A stretch of DNA of 10,383 bases. It comes from Auxenochlorella pyrenoidosa (Eukaryota > Chlorophyta > Trebouxiophyceae > Chlorellales > Chlorellaceae). The stretch covers positions 3,314,150 through 3,324,532 of the forward strand of contig KQ481983.1 of assembly GCA_001430745.1 (NCBI GenBank), in the 5' to 3' direction. The stretch's first letter is position 1, and each line of letters opens with the position of its first letter. The position numbers and the translations under genes are program-made. The notes beneath the pieces were generated by a model, which saw nothing but the letters and a program-made list of their open reading frames with translations, made no database searches and was not told the origin of the DNA. Below, piece after piece: positions 1 to 7,700 of this stretch.

Positions 1-1669
1 TCCCGGGCGAGACCAAGGTGTGGCAGTACATCACCCTCATGAAGCGCATCTTCCTCATCGACTGTCCCGGCGTGGTGTACAACAAGACCGAGGACAGCGA
101 GACGGACATCGTGCTCAAGGGGGTGGTGCGCGTGGAGAACCTGGTGAGGGCGGCGCCGCTGCCGCCGCTGCATCTGCCGCCGCCGCTGCCGCAGCAGCTG
201 CGGCTGCCAGCTGTGTTGAGACCCAACGGCGTGGGTTACGGGTGCAGCCCTTGCTAGGGATGCTGGGTGCTGCTGGCCCCCTCGACCGCTTGGCCGGCAT
301 GCACGGGCGCACCGCGCTGCCGGGTGCCTCACCGCTGCCGGCGCCGCGCCTCGCCCTCCCCCACTTGCGCCGCAGGAGGATGCCACGGAGCATGTGGGGC
401 AGGTGCTGGAGCGGGTCAAGCCCGAGTACCTGCGCCGCGCCTACAAGGTCAAGGCCTGGCAGGACGCTGAGGACTTCCTGGGCCAGGTGGCGCGCAACAC
501 GGGTGGGTGGCTGGGTGCGCGGGCTGTAGTGGGGCGAGCACAGCCAGCGCCCCGTGCCGTGCCGTGGCTGGCGGCGCTGTGCGCGGCCGGCATGGGAGCG
601 GGAAGGCGGCAGCGCACTGCCGCCTGCGGCCGCATGGCCGAGGAGTCGGGCTGCGGGGCCGTGCCGCGGTGCTCTGCGCGCAAATTGCCGGGCGGCCTGT
701 CGCCCCTCTCGACTGGACCTTCCTTCAATCCCGGCCCTGGCCCCCGCCCTCTCGCAGGCAAGCTGTCCAAGGGCGGCGAGCCCGACCTCAACACCGCGGC
801 GCGCATGGTGCTGTACGACTGGCAGCGCGGCAAGATCCCCTTCTTCACGCTGCCGCCAGACCACACGGACGAGGCGCCCGCGGCGGCGGGCGAGGGCGGC
901 GCCGAGGGCGGCGAGGGCGTGCCGCAGCCGGCAGAGGCGGTGACCGAGGAGGACGCCAAGGCTGCTGTGGATGGGGACCCCGAAAAGGCGGCCGCCGCGG
1001 CGCGCGCCATGGCGGCAGAGGCGGCCGCAGCCACGGCCAAGCAGCGGCGGGCGGCCATCCCGGTGCAGCAGGGCTTCTTCACGCCCGCGGATGAGGGCCG
1101 GCAGGAGGGCGAGGAGGAGGCCGCGGAGGAGGATGCAGACGTGATCAGCAGCGGCAGCGAGGGCGAGGAGGAGGAGGATGACGAGGAGGCGGGCAGCAGC
1201 GGCAGCGACGGTGCAGAGGATGATGACGACGAGGAGGGAGGCGGCGGCAGCGGCAGCGGCAGCGAGGTGAGGGGCAAGCGGCCGCTACATCTCATGGCCT
1301 GGGGTCCTGCCCTTGCGCGCAGCCCCCGCCGAGCTGCCCTTTGCGTTCTGCTGCCGATTGGGCGCAGGCTGTGCTGCCTGACTGCTCGGCTCATCAGCAA
1401 CGTCTTCGAAAACACCCGGGCCCCCGCCCATGGCCCGCACTCCGCCGCAGGATGGCAGCGGCAGCGACGACGAGGCGCCCTCTGGCAGCGGCAGCGACGA
1501 CGAGGATGCCGGCTACGACGACCAGGACCTCAGCTGGGAGGCAGTCATGCAGGCCATGCAGGGCGGCGGCAGCAGCGCGGCACCAGGGGCAGAGGTCGAG
1601 GACGCGGCAGGCGAGGAGGCAGAGGCGGCGGCAGCGGCAGGCAAGAAGCGCAAGCGGAAACAGCGCTGA
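1..1669 (+). CDS. NOG2: Nucleolar GTP-binding protein 2 (NOG2/GNL2 family), 5'-partial, four exons visible
   Basis: Exons read as 1-143, 376-502, 758-1266 and 1451-1669 (TGA at 1667-1669), giving 331 residues; the N-terminal half lies off the left edge. Family knowledge: this circularly permuted GTPase acts in the nucleolus and nucleoplasm in maturation and export of pre-60S ribosomes. Seen here: PGETK at 3-17 (G2 Thr) and the G3 motif DCPG at 60-71, then the conserved C-terminal blocks [30 protein letters not shown] and [10 protein letters not shown]. The tail is acidic and low-complexity (runs of E, D and GSGS), has the late motif DLSWEAV, and ends in KKRKRKQR, a likely nuclear/nucleolar signal. 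Introns are 232, 255 and 184 nt with GTGAGG, GTGGGT and GTGAGG donors, and all junctions keep phase. The 255-nt intron is 3n and stop-free. Identification is firm; exact boundaries in the low-complexity tail are less certain. Confidence 0.96.
1454..1504 (+). repeat. Two-copy tandem repeat coding GSGSDDE inside NOG2
   Basis: The 21-nt unit encoding GSGSDDE occurs at 1454-1474 and again, identically, at 1484-1504 (period 30 nt). The 9-nt spacer encodes APS. It lies at the start of the last NOG2 exon and continues the GSGSE stretch at the end of the previous exon (to 1266). It extends the acidic tail and is probably variable in length between strains; that last point is inference. Confidence 0.8.
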
Positions 1670-2048
1670 GCGCTGCCGAGGCCGCAGGCAACTTCATTCG
1701 TCAGCCCTTGTGCTCTTCCTCTGGGAGCGTCGCTCCTGTGTGCTGGTCTGTGGCCCGGCCTGGGCCCCCACATGTGCAAGCTTAGCTGGTCCCCTCGAGG
1801 CGTGGGCAAGAAGTGAGCTGACTTACAGGGGAGCGAGAAAGAGCGGAAGCATGGGCAGGCAATGGCGCCCAAGGAAAAGCGAGCTGAGCAAAGGGGTAAA
1901 AGAGAGGGCGGGGCACAAGCCATGCATGTGTGGGCTGGCCGCCGCATGTTGTCCGAGCGCTGCGCGGCCGCCAAGCCCGACACAGCTCCCAACAGCAAGA
2001 ACGCCTTCATTCTCCTAAAATCATGGCGGCGTCTTGTGCGCTGCTGCT
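1670..2048. other. Convergent intergenic region between NOG2 and uS10c
   Basis: These 379 nt between two stop codons hold the 3' UTRs of both genes. I see no conserved protein in any frame and no tRNA. Reading frames here are short and without recognisable motifs. By eye there is no plus-strand TGTAA (the usual green-algal poly(A) signal) for NOG2, but there is one on the minus strand at 1823-1827 suitable for uS10c. If NOG2 is polyadenylated late, the two transcripts would overlap. Confidence 0.6.
1823..1827 (-). terminator. Candidate TGTAA poly(A) signal for uS10c
   Basis: On the minus strand these bases read TGTAA, the polyadenylation signal commonly used in chlorophyte algae. It lies about 220 nt downstream of the predicted uS10c stop (2049-2051), a normal 3' UTR length for such genomes. 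A five-base match can occur by chance, so this is tentative. Confidence 0.35.
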
Positions 2049-2060
2049 TCAGAGCTTCAC
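2049..2060 (-). other. 12-nt terminal coding exon of uS10c (Val-Lys-Leu-stop)
   Basis: The minus strand reads GTG AAG CTC TGA directly after an acceptor (GGTGCCCGCAG). Joined in phase 0 to the previous exon, which ends GVDVE before donor GTGGGT (2260-2255), it restores the family terminus GVDVEVKL. Without this splice the frame runs on to a TAG at 2234-2236 and ends in a non-conserved GAAATPL. The match to the expected three residues plus stop, with good splice sites and correct phase, makes this the better model. Confidence 0.85.
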
Positions 2061-3434
2061 CTGCGGGCACCAAGAGCAAATGGGGCAGGCAGTTATGTCC
2101 AGCAGCCATTACTGCAGCAGCCCGCTCCAGACAGCCATCTCGAACATCTATGTGCGCCTGTCTTGGCAGCCCCCAGGAGAGACACACGCATTCCATTGTT
2201 GCTTGCGCACGCGCGGGCCCACATGGCAGCAGCCTACAGCGGCGTCGCGGCAGCACCCACCTCGACATCCACGCCGGCGGGCAGGTCCAGGGACATCAGC
2301 TTGTCCACTGTCTGGGAGGACAGGTCCTTGATGTCAATCAGCCGCTGGTGCAGGCGCACCTGCAAGGGAGGGCCGGCAGGGGGGGCGGGTTCAGATGAGG
2401 GGCTGCACCAGTCCAGCCCCCGGACTGCCTCTGCCTGTGAACCAGTGGCAGGTGAGCGGCCCTGGCGACGGCTGCACCGCCGAATACGCATGCCCTCGGA
2501 CCATACAGAGTGAAGCGCGCTTTGGTGCGGCTGCTTCGTGGCCGGCACCCCTGGCTGCGGGGCGCACCTCGAACTGCTCGCGCGAGTCCTTGTTCACGTG
2601 CGGCGAGCGCAGCACAGTGTAGATCTTCTTGCTGCAGCATGGGAGCAGCAGGGGCTTGCAGTGAGGAGACATCAGGACACTGGGGCAGACACACCCATGG
2701 CTGCCGGCATCTAACGTTCGATTTGCTGTGCCCAAAGTGAGCGACGGCGCTATCTGTGCTGTCCTCGTAGTGCGGAGCCTGCCGTCCGCTGGCTGTTAAC
2801 GAGGGTGTGGCACACAGTCTGCGCACCCAGGTCGTGTCTGTGCTGCCAGCTCGCGTGCACGAGTGCGTGCGCATGTTGATGTGCCAGCTGCACGGGCTGC
2901 TCAGGTCCCTGCTGCACCAGCACCCGCCTCACCGGGTGGGCAGCGGCACGGGGCCGGCAATGGTCGCGCCGGTGCTGCTGGCCGCCTCCCGGATCTTCTC
3001 CACCGAGTCGTGCAGCAGGTCCACCCAGTAGCTCTTGAGCTTAATGCGGATCTTCTGCTGCTGCGCCGCAGGGGCTGCTGCTGCTGCATGGCACGCAGGG
3101 TGGCCAAGCGCAGGGCAGCGTCGGGCGGCGAGGCGGGCGGGCAGGCACGCTCAAAGCCTGCCCCAGTGGTTCGGCCCACCAATGCGCCGGCCCGACCGCC
3201 CGATGATGACGTCTACAGGTCATGTGGGGCTATCAGAGGCGGTCAAGCTGCCCAGGCGGCGCGCTCACCCGCCAGGACCACCGCCTGCTGGCGCCGGGCC
3301 ACGGGCGCCGCTGCTGCCGCCACCAGGGGCTTGTGCACCATGGCACTGGAGAAGGGGCGCGCCGCCACCGCCCGAGGGGCGCCGGTGGCGCGGCACGGGG
3401 CCATGCAGCACACGGAGCTCGCCACAGCCGCCAT
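2049..3434 (-). CDS. PRPS10: Plastid 30S ribosomal protein S10 (uS10c), nucleus-encoded, five exons
   Basis: In transcript order the exons are 3434-3269, 3083-2933, 2631-2568, 2359-2261 and 2060-2049, giving 163 residues. uS10 is a small-subunit head protein; this is the plastid type. Residues 1-55 (start [15 protein letters not shown]) are rich in A, S, V and R with almost no acidic residues, as expected of a chloroplast transit peptide. The S10 core starts at residue 66 ([10 protein letters not shown]) and runs through [38 protein letters not shown] and [10 protein letters not shown], ending VKL. That C-terminus is typical of plastid and cyanobacterial S10. Introns are 185, 301, 208 and 200 nt with GTGAGC, GTGAGG, GTGCGC and GTGGGT donors; every junction is in phase. 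The start ATG has A at -3 and G at +4. An in-frame ATG at 3647 with no stop between leaves the N-terminus open. It could be mistaken for cytosolic S20 or mitochondrial S10, but the C-terminus argues for plastid. Confidence 0.94.
3074..3086 (-). other. Tandem CAG splice acceptor in uS10c intron 1
   Basis: At the 3' end of intron 1 the minus strand reads CAG four times in a row (3086-3075). Exon 2 could start at 3083, 3080, 3077 or 3074. Every choice keeps phase 1 and changes only the number of alanines (4, 3, 2 or 1) just before the S10 core. The annotated exon uses the first, intron-proximal CAG. Confidence 0.65.
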
Positions 3435-4014
3435 CCTGCCAATGCTCCTGGCTGTGGTGAGGTCCAGCACGACAATGCACCTGGTCCGGGCGCCGTCGGC
3501 TGGCGATAGGGGGCCATGCGCTGTGTGCTGCGAGAGCAGTGGCCATGCAGCGGTGGCAAGCACTTGCAGCGCATGTGTGTGCCACCCAGCATCTCTGAAG
3601 ACTTTCTGAAAAGCGTAGCGCAGTTGCATGCATTGTCCCTCACTCAACCTTGCAACAGGAAGCCCTTCAAGTGCCTGTGTTCGCAGCCTGCCGCCGAAGC
3701 GTGAATTTCCAGCATCTTTATCGTTCCCTTAACAATGAAATTGGTGCGAGGGTCCGTGGCGGCCCCTCAGCGGAACTGCCTGCTGCACCGCCGCCGCCGT
3801 TGCCAGCCAGCGACGGGCGTTCCTTTCTCTCGCACTAGGACGCTTCAATGCCAAAACAGTTGAATCATACGTTGCCACAGTCTCAGCTCTTGAATTTCGA
3901 TCTCAAACTTTGCAGCTTGGTTGCTGAGCTTCAGAAGGTTGGAAACACAACTTGAGCTGCTCGTCCGGTGGACTGCCTGCTGGCACCATCAGCAGCCTGG
4001 TTCTCAGTCGCCGC

Positions 4015-4065
4015 TGCGCAGACTCTCAATTGTTTTGAATTGATACCTTAAGAGTCTGCTGCGCA
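4015..4065. repeat. Two-tier inverted repeat (hairpin) in the divergent intergenic region
   Basis: The left arm TGCGCAGACTCT (4015-4026) is matched by the right arm AGAGTCTGCTGCGCA (4051-4065), complementary except for a 3-nt bulge. Inside the loop a second stem pairs CAATT (4027-4031) with AATTG (4038-4042) around a 6-nt loop. It lies in the AT-richer part of the uS10c/beta-COP region. It could be a protein-binding palindrome, a hairpin in the beta-COP 5' leader, or a degraded element end; the sequence does not decide. Confidence 0.7.
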
Positions 4066-4159
4066 ACATCGTCCGAGGCCGCGAGAGACATTCAGACCAG
4101 GCTGAAAGCGCACATCCTGCACAGCTCGTCGGGTGAAGCGGTTACACTGCGGGAAAAGG

Positions 4160-4184
4160 CTTGTCGACAAGGAGCGCCTTGTCG
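4160..4184. repeat. Overlapping palindrome and 8-bp hairpin upstream of beta-COP
   Basis: CTTGTCGACAAG (4160-4171) is a perfect 12-bp palindrome. Its right half also pairs with the next segment: CGACAAGG (4165-4172), loop AGCG, CCTTGTCG (4177-4184), an 8-bp perfect stem. The two pairings exclude each other. The site is about 530 nt upstream of the beta-COP ATG. Any regulatory role is inference. Confidence 0.6.
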
Positions 4185-4714
4185 GACAGCAGACAGGCCA
4201 GCACAGATCGGCCAGCAACAGCAGGGCCCAGGACGTTGCGACACCAGTCTCGGCAGGGCCGCGGCACAGTATCGGCCAGGCGTCGTCGCAAGGAGGGCAG
4301 AGGGAGGAGACCCGCACGTTTCAGGGCAGCTCAATGCTCCCCGGCTTGGGGCGGTGGCCTGCAGTTTCTGCTGCCACAAACGGCTTGCACGGTGCTGCAA
4401 CTGGCCAGCAGTCTCAGGTTGTACTGTTCAAGGAGGAACAGGGCAGCCCGTCATTCACCGATCATTTCTCTGAACGTGCAGTCGCTGATTTGGCCCAAGG
4501 TCAGGATCCGCCAGGGCACCAGCAGCGAGAGCAGGGGCAGGGAGGATGCTGCGCTTGCTTTGCTCAGCGCACTCGCCCTGTGTGCCCGATCGCATTCCCC
4601 TGCAGTCGACAGAGGCGCAGTCTGCCTGGCCTGCCCTCCCAGAGGCCGTCCCAACCCGCGGTTGTTGCTTGTCTCAGCTGGGCTGCGCCCGCAGGGCGCT
4701 GGGAGCGTGGCAAT

Positions 4715-7700
4715 ATGGTCAGCTCCAAGCTCGAGAAGTCGTGCTCCTTCCTGGTGGCCACGGACAAGGCGCAGGTGAGCGGGGAGCGGCGATCAACTAG
4801 GGCCTCGGCCCCTCTGCGTGCCTGGGCGGCCCACCGCTCGCCCCGACCGCGCCATCGGAGCCAGGGCCGGCGCCGCGGCCTGCCGGGCAACCCGCGATCG
4901 TCTCAGGGGCAATGGCGGCGGGCGGGAGGCTGCGCGGGAGCTTGCAACAACTGTGGAGGAGCTTGCTGCAACAGAGCCCATTGCCTGCCTAAGGCTGCAG
5001 CTGTAGCAGAAACTGTGTAACGCAGTGCGGCTCGCACAGACGGGCCTGACGATGCACGTGGTGGCCGCCAGTCAAACGAGCATGCTGCTCCACCGCCGCC
5101 CCGCTGTCGCTCTGCAATGCAGGTCTCCCAGAATGAGATCCGCACCGCGCTAGAGTCCAACGATGAGGACGCCAAAGTGGAGGCCATGCAGAAAGCAATC
5201 ACGGCCATCCTGGCGGGCGAGCAGTTCCCGTCGCTCTTCATTACTATTGTGCGCTATGTGCTGCCCTCCGAGAACCACATGGTGCAGAAGCTGCTGCTGC
5301 TCTACCTGGTGAGCCGGGTGTGCCTTAAGGGGTGGTGCTGCAGCGTGCAGCGTGTGCTTTGTTTGCAGTTCTGCAGATGCGGTCGACCGGAATGCTGCTG
5401 GTTGCTGCCATTGCTCATGGTTATGTGCAGCCCCTCATCGCGTCCTCTCGGTCCGCGTGCCACCTGCGCTGCAGGAGACCATTGAGAAGACAGATGCCCA
5501 GGGCAAGCTGCTGCCGGAGATGGTGAGCCCGCCTGCATGTTCGGGCTCTTGGTTGCTGCAGACGGCCCTGCAAGCGGCCACTCACCCTGAGCAAGCGGGC
5601 AGCAATCGGCTGCCCACTCCCACCTTTTTGCACCCACGATCTTCCTCGCACTGCCACCTGCCCCGCAGATCCTGATCTGCCAGAACCTGCGGAACAACCT
5701 GCAGCATCCCAATGAGTACATCCGCGGCGTGACCCTGCGCTTCCTCTGCCGGATACACGAGGAGGAGCTGCTGGAGCCGCTGGTGCCCTCGGGTAAGGCG
5801 GCGCCAGCGTGGCAGCGCGCTGAGCATGGCATGTGGGTGCATGGTGCGCGGTCTGTAGAGCTCAGTGTGCGCAGCTGCAGCACCCGGCAGCTGGGTGCTG
5901 CGCACATCCTCGCGGCAGCTCTGCTTCTTGGCCCTCCGTTCTTATCCTCCTGTGCCCCCCTGGCCTGGCCCCCGGCAGTCATTTCCAACCTGGAGCACCG
6001 CCACTCGTACGTGCGGAAGAACGCGGTGCTGGCGCTGGCGGCCATCTACCGGCTGCCCAAGGGCGAGCTGCTGGTGCCGGATGCGCCCGAGCTGGTGGAG
6101 CGCATGCTGCAGAACGAGCAGGTGGGGGGCGGGGGCAGGCATCCCGGACAGGTGTGGAAGACAAGATTCAGCGCAGCAGCAGCAGGCGGCTGTGAGTGTT
6201 AGGGAGCCAGGATGCCACCAGCTGTGCTCCAGGCCGGGGCCAAGGAAGCCGGAAGGTTTGGGCGCTGAGCGTCTGTTTTCTGCTCCACACCCGGCTCCAG
6301 CAATTCAAGGCCGGCTCTTTGCGCCCTGCGCTGCTTGCCCCTTGCCGCAGGACCTGAGCACGCGGCGCAACGCGTTCCACATGCTGGCGGAGCACGCGCA
6401 GGACAAGGCGGTGGCGTACCTGTTCCAGCAGATTGACCGCGTGGCTGACTGGGGCGACATCCTGCAGATCGCGGTGCTGGACCTGATCCGCAAGGTGAGG
6501 GGGGCTGGCCAGGGTGCAGGGGCCGCCTGCAGGTGCAGTCTGAGTCCACTGTTGTGTCGTGCATTTTGGAATCTTGGGTACCAAGCGCGAGTGTTGTCTG
6601 CGGTTGAGTGTGAGGCAGCCTCTGCAGGAGCTCAAAGAGGGATGCAGTTGTGTATGCTCTTCAGCTGCTGTGCCTGCTCTGGTTGATCCTTTTGCCTGCG
6701 TGTGTTGCGCCGCTGCAGGTCTGCCGCTCCAACCCGGAGCAGAAGGGCAAGTACATCAAGATCATCCTGGCGCTGCTGCAATCGCGCTCCACCGCCGTCA
6801 TGTACGAGTGCGCCGTCACCCTGGTGTCGCTGTCCTCAGCGCCCACCGCCGTGCGCGCCGCCGCCAACTGCTTCTGCCAGCTGCTGGTCAGCCACAGCGA
6901 CAACAACGTGAAGCTCATCGTGCTGGACAGGCTGCAGGTGGGGTGGGCAGGGGCGCAGGGGTGGGGGCTCGGCGTGGCCACAAGGAGCAGGTGCAAGGTG
7001 GCGGGGGAGAGCAAGGCCACAGCCAAGTTGGCAATTGTTGCGCAGGGGCCATGTGTTGTTTGCTCTCTGGAGCCATAGTCTGCTGCCCGCCATGGCGCAG
7101 CCTTGGGCCCCAGTCTTCCGCCTGTGCACCTCCAACCCTACCCCACCGTCCACCCCACCCTCCTGCCTCGCAGGAGCTCAAGGACCGGCACCGCGACGTG
7201 ATGCGCGAGCTGCTGATGGACGTGCTGCGCGCCCTGTCGGCGCCCAACCTGGACATCCGCAAGAAGACGCTGGACATCGCGCTGGACCTCATCGACGCCC
7301 GCAACATCGACGAGGTGCGTGTGGCCGGCTGGTGGGGCAAGCAGTGGTGCCGTGGGTGCATGGGAGGGGGCCGTGCGGGCTGGCGGGCTTGCACACTCCA
7401 GTTTGCCATAAAAAGAGCGCACAGAACGGCTGGAGGAGGGCTGAGGGGCGAGAGTGATCGAGATCTGCTTAGCCAGAGAAGCATGTTACATTATTGCATC
7501 TGGCAGCACAGGAGCTGATAGATGCCAGGCCATGCTTGCGTGGTGTCTCCTGCACATGCATGGGCATCAACCCACTGCTTTGCATCCCTGCCCCTCCTCT
7601 GCAGGTGGTGGGCGTGCTGAAGAAGGAGGCGATGAAGACTCAGAGCCGCGAGCTGGAGAAGGGGGCGGAGTACCGGCAGCTCCTGGTGCAGGTCAGTGGC

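Larger units (their letters stand above)
3435..4714. other. Divergent intergenic region between uS10c and beta-COP
   Basis: These 1,280 nt separate two head-to-head start codons and must contain both promoters and 5' UTRs. The stretch from about 3840 to 4050 is visibly richer in A and T than the rest of the window, so it is a candidate core-promoter area (inference). Minus-strand CCAAT occurs at 3744-3740, about 306 nt upstream of the uS10c ATG. No clear TATA box is evident for either gene. Two hairpins lie at 4015-4065 and 4160-4184. From 4133 the beta-COP frame is open all the way to its ATG. A possible 5'-UTR splice acceptor (GCGCCCGCAG) ends at 4693. No recognisable protein, tRNA or mobile element is seen. 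Confidence 0.6.

Noticed and set aside
147..210. CCG/CTG trinucleotide-rich stretch as a functional repeat
   Set aside because: Imperfect and within NOG2 intron 1. It looks like ordinary GC-rich low-complexity sequence.
115..1415. Long minus-strand open frames (115-864 and 441-1415)
   Set aside because: They lie opposite confirmed NOG2 exons and introns. Their Ser/Pro/Ala-rich translations are the antisense of E/D- and GS-rich codons and have no conserved motifs.
394..1785. A single 463-residue plus-strand frame as an intron-poor gene
   Set aside because: It includes two NOG2 introns and then leaves the NOG2 frame after 1266. The spliced model gives the conserved [11 protein letters not shown] junction and the acidic/basic tail.
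2234..2260. GAAATPL as the true C-terminus of uS10c
   Set aside because: A GTGGGT donor after GVDVE and a downstream acceptor followed by GTG AAG CTC TGA restore the family ending VKL. The longer tail is kept only as a possible intron-retention form.
3650..3838. Small plus-strand frame in the divergent region as a gene
   Set aside because: 62 codons, no recognisable motif, proline/alanine tail, and located in a promoter region. Nothing supports it as coding.
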